Source of the DNA: an uncultured Caryophanales bacterium
GTDB taxonomy: Bacteria > Bacillota_I > Bacilli_A > RFN20 > CAG-826
Direction of reading: 5' to 3'
NCBI GenBank assembly: GCA_902464635.1
Contig: CABQKC010000005.1
Span: 18,293-82,292 of the forward strand
Length of the DNA: 64,000 nt
Shown: piece by piece, positions 18,205 to 26,911 of the stretch
Layout of the letters: each line of letters opens with the position of its first letter
Position numbering within the stretch: the stretch's first letter is position 1
Notes under the pieces: generated by a model
Database searches by the model: none
What the model was told of the DNA's origin: nothing
What the model saw: the letters and a program-made list of their open reading frames with translations, nothing else
Translations under genes and position numbers: made by a program

Positions 18205-18781
18205 AGTTTTGTAAATATTGTTCTATATCATCATTAAGACATTCACCTCTTACTTTCTCAAAACGAACTCGTGCGCAATCTTTTGAAACGCAGTATGTTC
18301 TTCTAATTTCATCAATTGACATATTCCTAGCAGCCTCAAACGGCATCAGAAATTCAGAAGCAAAAGTATTTGCTTGCCATTCAGGGTCTTCATATATTTT
18401 TGGTTTTTTAAACGAGGTAGATCTAGCTAGGTTTACTCCACCAAGCATTCTATGCAAAATAAAATGGCCGATTTCATGAGCAATTGTAAAGGAGGCTCTT
18501 TTATTTGCACAACAGCATGCTTCCTCCATAACTGATTCTTTTATAAAAATCATCCCAGAAGAAATGTCAGTCTTAGCCTCCTCTTGTACTCCGAAAATAG
18601 AATCATCGTCAGGCAAAACAATATATTGGAAACCAAAGTCCTTCCAAAGTATGGACAAAACATCAAGTAACTTAGCAACATTTACACTTTCATATGGGTC
18701 CAATTTTAAAAAGTGACGAAGCTGATCAGCGGTTTTTCTAATATCAATAATTTTCGAAGGTGCAGCGAATAATTTCCCCAT
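18203..18781 (-). CDS. ImmA/IrrE-family metallopeptidase
   Basis: 192 residues. FTIAHEIGHFILHRM (about 97-111) contains the HExxH zinc-peptidase motif of the ImmA/IrrE (COG2856) family, and NTFASEFLMP follows with the third-ligand helix pattern. Such proteases cut or release a partner XRE repressor in mobile elements and stress responses. Here the XRE gene is directly upstream and the ATG follows its stop with AAGGAG, so the pair is coupled. It is the second gene of the 16.5-19.1 kb island. Confidence 0.88.
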   Translation of the reverse strand: MGKLFAAPSKIIDIRKTADQLRHFLKLDPYESVNVAKLLDVLSILWKDFGFQYIVLPDDDSIFGVQEEAKTDISSGMIFIKESVMEEACCCANKRASFTIAHEIGHFILHRMLGGVNLARSTSFKKPKIYEDPEWQANTFASEFLMPFEAARNMSIDEIRRTYCVSKDCARVRFEKVRGECLNDDIEQYLQN

Positions 18782-19138
18782 TTATGCATTCTCCTTAAGG
18801 ACAGCAAGAAGTTTTTCGCATTCTTCAGTTGACAATTCCGGAAGTTTTCTTGCTAGCATTACGGCTAAATCCCTTTGAAGAGGAAGGGCATTTGCAAGAG
18901 AGATATCAAGTGAATTTAAGGAATGCTCAAGAGCAACCGAAAAAACGTTTTCCATCTCTTTGTTCAAGTCATATCTTTGTACTAACTTGTCCAAAAAACC
19001 ATCAGGAACAGATCTAGTACCGGTCTCAATTGCAGAAAGATAAGAAATTGAAATGTCCATCTTTTTAGCCATGGTAGTGAGCGTCTCATCTCTATCAATC
19101 CTTAGCTTTCTTAGTTCTTTGCCAAACTCTGTAGTCAT
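18782..19138 (-). CDS. XRE-family transcriptional regulator
   Basis: 118 residues. The N-terminal helix-turn-helix spans about residues 7-62 (ELRKLRIDRDETLTTMAKKM, then ISYLSAIETGTRSVPDG). The rest is helical and probably dimerises. As the partner of the downstream metallopeptidase it is expected to repress the island promoter until cut or released. A 7-bp inverted repeat lies between its promoter and ribosome site (AAGGAG) and may be its own operator. Confidence 0.88.
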   Translation of the reverse strand: MTTEFGKELRKLRIDRDETLTTMAKKMDISISYLSAIETGTRSVPDGFLDKLVQRYDLNKEMENVFSVALEHSLNSLDISLANALPLQRDLAVMLARKLPELSTEECEKLLAVLKENA

Positions 19139-19150
19139 ATTCTTTCTCCT

Positions 19151-19170
19151 TGGCGAATTCTTCTTCGCCA
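19151..19170. promoter_or_regulatory. Inverted-repeat operator before the XRE gene
   Basis: TGGCGAA (19151-19157) and TTCGCCA (19164-19170) form a perfect 7-bp inverted repeat with a 6-base spacer. It sits just downstream of a TAATAT-like -10 on the minus strand and just upstream of the AAGGAG ribosome site of the XRE gene, a fitting position for autorepression. Confidence 0.6.
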
Positions 19171-19254
19171 GAAATATTATTTCACAAATTTTGTAAAAAA
19201 TAAATACTAATTTTGAAAATTAAAAAAGAATCTCGTTTTTTTCATGATTCGCGA

Positions 19255-19277
19255 AAGAAAAACAGGCATCTAGCCTG
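19255..19277 (-). terminator. Terminator after tRNA-Glu
   Basis: CAGGC and GCCTG (19263-19267 and 19273-19277) close a 5-base loop. On the minus strand a run of five T residues follows. It lies downstream of the tRNA-Glu gene. Confidence 0.7.
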
Positions 19278-19321
19278 AATTTCTTGTCTTTAAATTTTTA
19301 TAATCGCCAAATCATTTCATT

Positions 19322-19396
19322 TGGTGACCCCAGCTGGAGTCGAACCAGCCATTGGACCTTGAGAGGGTCCCGTCTTAACCGATTGACCATGGGGCC
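19322..19396 (-). tRNA. tRNA-Glu (anticodon CTC)
   Basis: A 75-base cloverleaf with encoded CCA. The acceptor pairs GGCCCCA with TGGGGTC (one G-U), the T arm has GGTTCGACTCC, and the anticodon loop is CTCTCAA, giving CTC. It reads GAG codons. It lies 50 bases downstream of gltX, whose enzyme charges it, probably in the same transcript. Confidence 0.93.
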
Positions 19397-19446
19397 AAGC
19401 GGTATAATTCTACTAGCCTACACTCAAAATAAGCAAGAAGAATATC

Positions 19447-21105
19447 TTATAAAGACGATATTATTGCATCAATTCTAGAATCGACTTCATTCTTTCCTAG
19501 AATCTCAAGTATTTCGTGGAGGTTTGGAGATTGTCTAGAACCGGTTACGGCAAGGCGAAGAAGTTCGGCACAATCGGAAGTAGAACCCTTATAGGCGTCT
19601 GGATTAGCTTTGTAATCCTTATTAGAAGAAGCAAATCCTTTTTCTTCTCCAATAAGCTTAACCCCGTTCCACCAAGTTGATTCATCAACACCATATTCCA
19701 TCTTTTCCTTTATAGATAGAAGGACGTCTTTAACTAATTCGGAACTGAATCTAGAATCAAATTCGATAGAAGAAGCTAATTTCTCCCATTCATCATGGTA
19801 GAAGAATTTTACTAAAGGATAGATATCAGAATATTTTGCATAGTCTTTTCTTGGATTCTTTCTATCTTTTTCAATATTAAGAATCTTTTTGAAATAGGTT
19901 GGGTCCGATTCAATTTTACCTAATAAGACTTCATCATGTCCTTTTGCATATTCATAAACTGCATTATAGAGTTCATCAAGAGGCATCTTGGCAATGATTT
20001 CCTTAGAGAAATAATTTAGCTTGCCTTCATCAAATAAAGCTCCATCAAGTGACATCTTCTTAAGGGAGAACTTAAAGTTTTCAATATCGAAATTCTTATT
20101 GGCGATGCACCACTCCTCAAAATTGGAATTAGCAATGGACATCAAATAGACAAGCAAGGCCTTTGGACAATATCCATTATCAAGGAAATAGGAAACAGCG
20201 GCTTCCGGATCTTTTCTTTTTGATAGTTTTCTCTTATTGCCGTGATCTAATTTCATTATGGATGGGATATGGGCATATTTTGGTGCTTTCCATCCTAAAG
20301 CCCTAAACATATCTAGGTGAATTGGAGTAGATGGAATCCATTCTTCTCCCCTAGTAATGATAGTTGTACGCATGAAATGGTCATCGCAAACGTGGGCAAA
20401 ATGATATGTAGGAAGTCCATCGGATTTTAGAATAACAACATCGGTATCATTATCCTGCAGTTCGATTTCGCCTCTAATAGCATCGGTAAACTTCGTCTTT
20501 TTATCATGGTCCCCATTGGATTTAAATCTAATGACCCAAGGAGTACCAGCTTTAATCTTTTCGATTCTTTCATCAACGCTTAGATTTCTATCCCTGGCAT
20601 AGGCTCCATAATAGCCAGGAAGTATTTTATGTTCTTCTTGGAACTTCCTAATGGCATCTAAGTCTTCTGGAGTGCAGAAATCAGGATATGCACGTCCTCT
20701 TGTGACCAATTCTTTAATAACGGCGCGGTAGATATCTTTTCTTTTTGATTGTTGATAAGGACCATAATCTCCAACATCACCATTTGGGGTATATCCTTCG
20801 CTAGAGATGATTCCGAATTCTTTTAATTGTTCGATTAATAAATCTCCAGATCCTTCAATTGTCCTTTTGGTGTCGGTATCTTCAAGCCTAAAGTAATATA
20901 CTCCACAACTTTGCTTAGCAATTGTATAGGAAATTAAGGAAGTAAATAATGATCCAGTATGCAAGAATCCTGTTGGGGATGGAGCAAATCTAGTAACCTG
21001 GGCTCCTTCGCCTAGATTTCTAGGTGGATATCTTTTTTCTAAGTCATCGATTGTCAATGTGACATCGGGGAATAATAATTCAGCAAGTTCTTTATTGTCA
21101 GCCAT
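19447..21105 (-). CDS. gltX: Glutamyl-tRNA synthetase
   Basis: 552 residues, class I synthetase that attaches glutamate to tRNA-Glu. The HIGH-type motif is PSPTGFLHTGSLF (about 43-55), and YYFRLEDTDTKR follows with the family ExTD pattern. The KMSKS-type motif is KRKLSKRKDPEAA (about 286-298). The start MADNKELAELL is ATG at 21105, with a long N-terminal extension of about 40 residues relative to the bacterial norm. That extension is unusual; the end RRLEDTDT-like catalytic core is intact. The tRNA-Glu gene is directly downstream. Confidence 0.95.
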   Translation of the reverse strand: MADNKELAELLFPDVTLTIDDLEKRYPPRNLGEGAQVTRFAPSPTGFLHTGSLFTSLISYTIAKQSCGVYYFRLEDTDTKRTIEGSGDLLIEQLKEFGIISSEGYTPNGDVGDYGPYQQSKRKDIYRAVIKELVTRGRAYPDFCTPEDLDAIRKFQEEHKILPGYYGAYARDRNLSVDERIEKIKAGTPWVIRFKSNGDHDKKTKFTDAIRGEIELQDNDTDVVILKSDGLPTYHFAHVCDDHFMRTTIITRGEEWIPSTPIHLDMFRALGWKAPKYAHIPSIMKLDHGNKRKLSKRKDPEAAVSYFLDNGYCPKALLVYLMSIANSNFEEWCIANKNFDIENFKFSLKKMSLDGALFDEGKLNYFSKEIIAKMPLDELYNAVYEYAKGHDEVLLGKIESDPTYFKKILNIEKDRKNPRKDYAKYSDIYPLVKFFYHDEWEKLASSIEFDSRFSSELVKDVLLSIKEKMEYGVDESTWWNGVKLIGEEKGFASSNKDYKANPDAYKGSTSDCAELLRLAVTGSRQSPNLHEILEILGKNEVDSRIDAIISSL

Positions 21106-21225
21106 AAAACCATACCTTTATTTGATACAAGCGCAATTATAATAGTATAAAATGAAATCTTCCACTTGAAACGATATAAAAGAAGTGTATATAATATCCA
21201 AGCCTTGAGGAAAACTTAAGGAAAT

Positions 21226-21299
21226 GCAGGCATAGTTCAGTGGTAGAACATTACCTTGCCAAGGTAAATATACGGGTTCGATTCCCGTTGCCTGCTCCA
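21226..21299 (+). tRNA. tRNA-Gly (anticodon GCC)
   Basis: A 74-base cloverleaf with encoded CCA. The acceptor pairs GCAGGCA with TGCCTGC, the D arm has GTTCAGTGGTAGAAC, the anticodon loop is TTGCCAA, giving GCC, and the T loop is GGTTCGATTCC. It reads GGC and GGU. Confidence 0.95.
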
Positions 21300-21313
21300 G
21301 AAAACTAAAATTC

Positions 21314-21340
21314 CCTCTACTCGATGTAGAGGTTTTCTTT
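21314..21340 (+). terminator. Terminator after tRNA-Gly
   Basis: CCTCTAC and GTAGAGG form a perfect 7-bp stem with a 5-base loop, followed by TTTTCTTTT. Confidence 0.88.
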
Positions 21341-21410
21341 TATAGGGGTTATTAAAATCGAATAAAATCGAACTCACGTACTAGTAAATCAGTTATATTT
21401 ATATATATAT

Positions 21411-22055
21411 ATGGAAATAAAAGAAATCAGACATCATTATGTTTTTCTAGAAGATAAAGCTATTTCTTTTGGGTTCAGGAAGAACAATGAAGTTTATTTT
21501 TATTCACATGATTCGATAAATAAAGACATGAAATTCCTTTTTGAATATAAAGAGGATTCTTTGTTTTTGACTTGTATTGATAAGAATTTTAATGACACAT
21601 TCTTTCCATTTGAAGGAAATGGAATAAAAGGAGATTTTGTTACTTCTTTACGAAAAGAAGCTAGTTCATTATTGGGTATTATCAAGAAATCTTGTTTTGA
21701 ACATATTGATATAGAAAAAGAAATATTAATTTACGTGGAAGAAAAATATAAAACCAAACCGTCTTATCCTTTCGAAGATAAAAAAACATATGTATTTAGG
21801 AAAAAGCCGTCAAGAAAATGGTTTGCTTTAATTCAAACAATAAATCTAGAGAAACTAGGCTTAGAAAAAGAAGACGGAAAGATAATGAATCTAAAAGCAG
21901 ATACTAACCTAATCAACTCTATTATTGATAATAAAAACATCTTCCCTGCTTATCATATGAACAAGAAACACTGGATCAGTATTTATCTAGATAAGCACAT
22001 AAATATTGATAAAATTAAAGCTTTACTAGACTTAAGCTACTCTTTAGTGGTTTAA
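21411..22055 (+). CDS. MmcQ/YjbR-like DNA-binding-fold protein
   Basis: 214 residues. The C-terminal 90 residues (YVFRKKPSRKWFALIQTINL, LKADTNLINSIIDNK, YHMNKKHWISIYLD) match the MmcQ/YjbR (COG2315) family, whose conserved WF, K and HW residues are all visible. The fold is a double-wing DNA-binding type but the role is not established. The N-terminal 110 residues are extra and not recognised. The ATG lies in A+T-rich DNA with no clear ribosome site. Adenosine deaminase begins three bases after the stop. Confidence 0.7.
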   Translation: MEIKEIRHHYVFLEDKAISFGFRKNNEVYFYSHDSINKDMKFLFEYKEDSLFLTCIDKNFNDTFFPFEGNGIKGDFVTSLRKEASSLLGIIKKSCFEHIDIEKEILIYVEEKYKTKPSYPFEDKKTYVFRKKPSRKWFALIQTINLEKLGLEKEDGKIMNLKADTNLINSIIDNKNIFPAYHMNKKHWISIYLDKHINIDKIKALLDLSYSLVV

Positions 22056-22058
22056 TAA

Positions 22059-23099
22059 ATGACCTATATAGCTAAATATAGTAGCTTTAAAGGTCAACTA
22101 CCGAGGCAAAATATGATTGATTTACATTTACACTTGGACGGCTCTTTAAGCATAGATGATATGCTTACTTTAGCCAAAATGAACCATGTCGATGAAAATA
22201 CTATCCTAAAAGAGAAAATCCATGCCGATGAAGAAATAAAAAATCTTGATGATTATCTATCTAGATTCGAACTTCCTTTATCATTACTTCAAAATGCCGC
22301 TTCGATTACTTTTGCAACATATTCATTGTTCAAAAGACTAAGCGAGCAGGGACTTATTTATGCCGAGGTTAGGCTAGCCCCTTCATTAATGACTAGAAAC
22401 GGCTTAAGCCAACATCAAGTAGTAGCGGCTTCCATTAAAGGACTAGAAATGGCAAAGGATGAAACCCTGATGCCAGGTCAATTAATACTTTCTTGCATGA
22501 GATGCGTTGATTTAGCAACTAATCTAGAAACAATCGAAGCTGCTAAATATTTCTATAAGAAGGGTGTATGTGGAGTTGATCTAGCAGGTTCAGAATCTTC
22601 TTTTGATACTATTTTATTCAAGGAAGTATTTGAAAAAGCCAATCAATATGATTTGCCTATAACTATTCATGCAGGTGAAGCTAGCGGACCCTCTTCCGTC
22701 TGGGATGCAATAAAGATGGGTGCAAGGCGAATTGGACATGGAGTCAGGTCAATTGAAGATCCTATGTTAATGGAATTTCTAGCCACCACTAAGATTCCTC
22801 TTGAACTTTGCCCTACTAGCGAAGTTGATACCCATGCTATTGATTCTTATTCTTCTTTGCCTATTAGACAATTCATGAAGAAAGGAATAATAGTTACTAT
22901 CAATACCGATGACATGACTATTTCTAATATAACCTTAGAAAAAGAATACAAGAAATTAATAAATACCTTCAAATTAAGTGAAGATGAAGTAAAGACATTG
23001 GTTAAGAATTCAATAAAAGCGTCTTTCCTAGAGGAAGATCAAAAAGACTACCTATTAGAAATATTGGAGAAGAAATATGGACAACAACGAAATGAGTAA
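22059..23099 (+). CDS. add: Adenosine deaminase
   Basis: Deaminates adenosine to inosine in purine salvage. The 346-residue product holds the zinc motif HLHLDG (about 23-28), IHAGEA (about 205-210), RIGHGVR (about 225-231), PTSEVDT and NTDD (about 284-287), the full set of metal and catalytic residues. The start is ambiguous: ATG at 22059 gives the LPRQ lead-in common in the family, while ATG at 22113 has a better ribosome site (GAGG). It overlaps the downstream permease by 23 bases, linking salvage of adenosine with base uptake. Confidence 0.93.
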   Translation: MTYIAKYSSFKGQLPRQNMIDLHLHLDGSLSIDDMLTLAKMNHVDENTILKEKIHADEEIKNLDDYLSRFELPLSLLQNAASITFATYSLFKRLSEQGLIYAEVRLAPSLMTRNGLSQHQVVAASIKGLEMAKDETLMPGQLILSCMRCVDLATNLETIEAAKYFYKKGVCGVDLAGSESSFDTILFKEVFEKANQYDLPITIHAGEASGPSSVWDAIKMGARRIGHGVRSIEDPMLMEFLATTKIPLELCPTSEVDTHAIDSYSSLPIRQFMKKGIIVTINTDDMTISNITLEKEYKKLINTFKLSEDEVKTLVKNSIKASFLEEDQKDYLLEILEKKYGQQRNE

Positions 23100-24492
23100 A
23101 AAACCCTTTTTGGATGGATTTTTTAAATTCTCTTCTAGGGGTGGATCATTTAAAGCCGATGTAATCGCTGGCATAGTTACGTTCCTAGCAATGTGCTACA
23201 TATTGCCAGTAAATGCTGGGATTCTTAGCGATGCCGGAATGAGCCAATTTGGGGTATATGCCTCAACTGGATTAGTATCAGCCTTAGCTTGTTTAATCAT
23301 GGGATTTGTCGCTAATGCTCCAATTGCTTTAAGTGCAGGTATGGGATTAAATGCCTTCTTTACCTATACGATTTGCCTTCAATTAGGATATTCATGGCAA
23401 GAAGCGATGATAGTCTTATTCATTACAGGCATCATCTTCTTTTCTTTCTCGTTAACTCCAATTAGAAGAAAGATAATCGCCGCTTTCCCAAATGACTTAA
23501 AGCGAATCATCTCCGCGGGATTAGGTGCTTTTATTGCCTTTGTCGGATTAAATAAATCCCAAATTATAATATCTTCCCCTTCTACTTTAGTTACCTTAGG
23601 AAGTTTATCTAGTCCAGGAGTAATTATTTGTATAGCAGGTGTATTCTTAGTATTCTTTTTATCAAATCTAAAGACAAAGCATACATGGATTAATTCATTA
23701 GCAGTTCCCATGACTATGTTTTTAGTAGCAATTACTGGTTATATCATCACTTGCTGTGGGGTCAATGGTCCAACGTTGCCAAATATCCATATAAACCAGA
23801 ACTGGGGAATCCATGATTACGATAAAGTTATATTCTTTGGATTCTTAGATAAATCAAATTCAAATTCATTCCTAGATATGTTAGGAAAGATATTCTCTAA
23901 TCCTGCAACATATGGGATTATCTTCTCTTTGATATTTGTTAATTTATTCGATACCACCGCTACATTAATGGCAGTAGGAAGAAGCACTGGTGTTGCTGAT
24001 GAAAATGGCAACTTAACAAACAATAGAGCTATCATGGCCGATGCAATCGGTGCATTAGTATGTGCTCCTCTTGGCACTTGTACAGTTACTTCTTTTGCAG
24101 AAAGCGCAATAGGAGTTGCTTCTGGAGCCAGGACTGGGCTAGCCGCTATTGTAACAGGATTATTGTTCCTATTATCTTCATTTGTCTATCCAGTATTTGA
24201 ATTATTCACCGCTCCAAGTGTTTATGGATTAGCACTTATTTCAGTCGGTGGGCTTATATTCTCTTCTAATCTAGCCGAATTAAATTGGAAAGAGGCCGAG
24301 ATTGGTTTCTCCGCCTTTGTTACAATTGTCCTAATTATATTGACCTATTCTCTTACTAACGGGATTGGATTTGGCCTATTGACCTATATAGTAATTTCCT
24401 TAGCTAGAGGCAAAGGAAAACAAATCAATTGGATTCTATATCTAATTACTGGATTCTATATATTGTCTTTTGTAATAAACGAGATTCTTTAA
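23077..24492 (+). CDS. NCS2/AzgA-type purine permease
   Basis: 471 residues with about 12 membrane helices. N-terminal FKADVIAGIVTFLAMCYIL, and NAPIALSAGMGLNAFF, are hallmarks of the AzgA-like branch of nucleobase:cation symporters (PbuG/PbuO type), which import hypoxanthine, guanine or adenine. LFDTTATLMAVG and the conserved SFAESAIGVASGARTGL-like region (split) lie in the expected positions. It overlaps add by 23 bases. Its TAA stop overlaps by four bases with the stop of the convergent minus-strand gene. No purine riboswitch was seen upstream. Confidence 0.92.
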   Translation: MDNNEMSKKPFLDGFFKFSSRGGSFKADVIAGIVTFLAMCYILPVNAGILSDAGMSQFGVYASTGLVSALACLIMGFVANAPIALSAGMGLNAFFTYTICLQLGYSWQEAMIVLFITGIIFFSFSLTPIRRKIIAAFPNDLKRIISAGLGAFIAFVGLNKSQIIISSPSTLVTLGSLSSPGVIICIAGVFLVFFLSNLKTKHTWINSLAVPMTMFLVAITGYIITCCGVNGPTLPNIHINQNWGIHDYDKVIFFGFLDKSNSNSFLDMLGKIFSNPATYGIIFSLIFVNLFDTTATLMAVGRSTGVADENGNLTNNRAIMADAIGALVCAPLGTCTVTSFAESAIGVASGARTGLAAIVTGLLFLLSSFVYPVFELFTAPSVYGLALISVGGLIFSSNLAELNWKEAEIGFSAFVTIVLIILTYSLTNGIGFGLLTYIVISLARGKGKQINWILYLITGFYILSFVINEIL

Positions 24493-25574
24493 TTAGAATA
24501 ATCGTCATTAGAAGAATTATCATCTTTAGGAGAATCGTCTTGGTTCTCCTTTTCTTTTTGTTTTATCTCGTCTTCAAGCATCTTCTCTGCTTCTTTTAGA
24601 TTCTCGTCAGCTTTTTCCAATTGTTCTTGGCTAAATAAGGCTTTTTCCTTCATTTCTTCTAGAGATTTAATAGAGAAATCAATGAAGAATTTCTTTATCT
24701 TTACTGAATTATCTAACATGAACATTTCATTAGAAGCGAATGTATATGGCAAATAGAAACTAGATAATAATAAGCCTGCAAATAAAGAAATAACTACCGC
24801 AAAAGTTGGATAAGTAGGAGCAAATATTCCAAAGCAAGTAAAACTAATTCCAAACCCTAATCCAAATAAAATAAATAAAGGGATATTCCTTGTAATAAAG
24901 CTTCCAATGAATAATTTCTTGTCGCTTAATACTAGCTTTTTAAACAAAGCATTAAGAGCTCCAGAAGATGGTCCCCCAATCTTAGAACGTAAATGGGCAT
25001 TAAGCGAATTGAAGCTAATGCAATAAAGGAAATAGATGGAAGATAATCCTAACCCAACACCTTGGACAGAATAATAGAAAGAAATTAAGTCCTTATTAGA
25101 AAATACATATTCAATGATTGCTTCTAGCGTTCCTGTATTTGTTAATTCAGCTAATTTATTTATTGCTTCAACAAAGCTAGCTGAAGAAGAAGAGGCGATC
25201 CCATAATAAATCGAGCCGGTAATCAAGCTGAAGAAAGCAAATACAAGCAATGATTTGAAATAGCTTACTATAACTCTATAACTCCCTTTAAATGGAGGGA
25301 TGAAATATGACATATAGGAAGAATAATTGATTCGGTTAGATATTCCTTTTCCTGCAAGAAGGACACTTAAAGATGTCTGAAAAGAAAAGAAAGCCGGTAT
25401 AACAATTAAAGGGACAGTCGCATAAAGTAAGCTAGGATCAATTAATCCTATTCCGAACCCTACTAAAGAAACCAAAATAAAAACTAAAGCAAGGGCCACT
25501 ACCTGTGCGTTATATTTTCCAATTTTCTCTAATACAGGTTTATTAAAAGGTTTTTTGAAATCAGATTTTTCCAT
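24489..25574 (-). CDS. Multi-helix membrane protein of unknown function
   Basis: 361 residues with about seven hydrophobic helices (near 28-62, 62-75, 105-130, 165-185, 225-250, 255-275) and a charged C-terminal tail (about 300-361: KALFSQEQLEKADENLKEAE, then a D/S/N-rich end). No family motif was recognised. It starts inside the end of the NERD-like gene, with which it is probably cotranscribed, and ends convergently on the permease gene. The tail may be cytosolic and interact with partners. Confidence 0.5.
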   Translation of the reverse strand: MEKSDFKKPFNKPVLEKIGKYNAQVVALALVFILVSLVGFGIGLIDPSLLYATVPLIVIPAFFSFQTSLSVLLAGKGISNRINYSSYMSYFIPPFKGSYRVIVSYFKSLLVFAFFSLITGSIYYGIASSSSASFVEAINKLAELTNTGTLEAIIEYVFSNKDLISFYYSVQGVGLGLSSIYFLYCISFNSLNAHLRSKIGGPSSGALNALFKKLVLSDKKLFIGSFITRNIPLFILFGLGFGISFTCFGIFAPTYPTFAVVISLFAGLLLSSFYLPYTFASNEMFMLDNSVKIKKFFIDFSIKSLEEMKEKALFSQEQLEKADENLKEAEKMLEDEIKQKEKENQDDSPKDDNSSNDDYSN

Positions 25575-26184
25575 TTAGATTAAGCTCCGAGAAATCCTTT
25601 GCCGCGATAGCGATGCTATTAGGATTTAATATTGGGACATCACTACTTTCAAGCTGGGCAATTAATGAAGGGAATTTCTTCAAGGAAACAATATAGTTAT
25701 CGGAAAAGGAATTCTCAAGTCTAGTGATCATGCAATCGTTATTAATTAAGACAATCGAGATGAATAGTTTAGAATCAATCCCACTCATAAGCGACATCCT
25801 ATCAACCCTAATCCTATTTACTTGCATTGGATTTTTAATATATGTCGATTTCTTGCCTTTATAGAATATCCAGCTAGGATCATTTTCTTTCGCAGCAATC
25901 GCCCCATCATAATATCTATCCCTAATGCAATAGATGAATTTATCCCCTATTACGATATGGTCGATATGGAAAGGTTCTTGTGAGGCGGTCTTATTTGCAA
26001 AGCTATTGACTAGATAGAAATCATTGTCCAGGACCACTCTTCTAACTTTGTTGTAATACATCCTAACCGTATATTTTTTGTATAGGTAACGTTTGACTGG
26101 CCCATATAGAAACATGACTAAAATGAGCAATCCAACTAGAATGCAGCTAACACAAAAAATAGATAGACGGACAGTATATGGCAT
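25561..26184 (-). CDS. Membrane-anchored NERD-like protein, degenerate catalytic site
   Basis: 207 residues with an N-terminal membrane helix (about 8-30). The region FHIDHIVIGDKFIYCIRDRYYDG (about 75-97, quoted in two pieces: FHIDHIVIGD and FIYCIRDRYYDG) matches the NERD pattern, in which the Asp before HIVIG is kept. The catalytic Lys of the usual ExK is replaced by Arg-Asp. NERD domains are nuclease-related; here nuclease activity is doubtful. It ends four bases into the next gene and sits eight bases after deoD. Confidence 0.6.
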   Translation of the reverse strand: MPYTVRLSIFCVSCILVGLLILVMFLYGPVKRYLYKKYTVRMYYNKVRRVVLDNDFYLVNSFANKTASQEPFHIDHIVIGDKFIYCIRDRYYDGAIAAKENDPSWIFYKGKKSTYIKNPMQVNRIRVDRMSLMSGIDSKLFISIVLINNDCMITRLENSFSDNYIVSLKKFPSLIAQLESSDVPILNPNSIAIAAKDFSELNLNGKI

Positions 26185-26191
26185 TTTTTAA

Positions 26192-26911
26192 TTAAGCAAA
26201 CCTTTCAGCGGTAGCGATAGCAACTTCTACCATGTCTTTTAATCCAGTTTGCCTTTCTGCTGAGGTAAGAGCCTTGCTAGAAAGGAAAGAATCAGAGACA
26301 GTAAGAATGCAAAGAGCTTTTTTATTTAATCTAGCAGCATTGGTATATAGGGCATATGATTCCATTTCAACTCCTAATACACCTAGTTTAGCCCAGGTCT
26401 TCCAGATATTTGGATCTTCATCATAGAAGACATCGGCAGACAATATATTGCCAACAAAGCATTTCTTATTGGCTTTTTTAGCTTCTTCGTGTGCTGCTAA
26501 TAAAACATCAAAAGAAGCAATCGCAGAATAAGTTCCACCCTTTAAATCATATTGGCTAGACCAATTGGAATCGGTGCAGCTACCTTGGGCAAGAATTATA
26601 TCGTTAACATTAACATCTTTAGAATATGTTCCGCATGTTCCAATCCTGATGATGGTTTCAACTCCATAAGAAGTAAATAATTCCCTAGAATATATCCCAA
26701 TGCTAGGCATACCCATACCAGAAGCCATGACGGATATTCTCTTTCCGTTTTTAGTTAGGCCAGTATAGCCAAGTATACCCCTAACATCGCTAACTAGAAC
26801 TGGGTCAACTAGGAAAGTTGAGGCAATCCACTTGGCACGGAGAGGATCTCCTGGCATCAAGACTACTTTTGCAAAATCATTGTCTTTGGCATTAATGTGT
26901 GGTGTCGGCAT
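26192..26911 (-). CDS. deoD: Purine-nucleoside phosphorylase (DeoD type)
   Basis: 239 residues. Starts with MPTPHINAKDNDFAKVVLMPGDPLRAKWIA, where MPGDPLRAK holds the phosphate-binding loop; later VMASGMGMPSIGIYSREL and VEMESYALY provide the substrate pocket of the hexameric DeoD class. It splits purine nucleosides to base plus ribose-1-phosphate and so feeds the salvage enzymes of the window. AAGGAG precedes the ATG. The 5' end overlaps the end of the RDD gene by 20 bases. (The quoted start is in family-typical order: MPTPHINAKDN then MPGDPLRAK.). Confidence 0.95.
   Translation of the reverse strand: MPTPHINAKDNDFAKVVLMPGDPLRAKWIASTFLVDPVLVSDVRGILGYTGLTKNGKRISVMASGMGMPSIGIYSRELFTSYGVETIIRIGTCGTYSKDVNVNDIILAQGSCTDSNWSSQYDLKGGTYSAIASFDVLLAAHEEAKKANKKCFVGNILSADVFYDEDPNIWKTWAKLGVLGVEMESYALYTNAARLNKKALCILTVSDSFLSSKALTSAERQTGLKDMVEVAIATAERFA

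Noticed and set aside
23000..23077. Purine riboswitch before the NCS2 permease
   Set aside because: The permease start overlaps add by 23 bases, leaving no leader, and no purine aptamer text is present.
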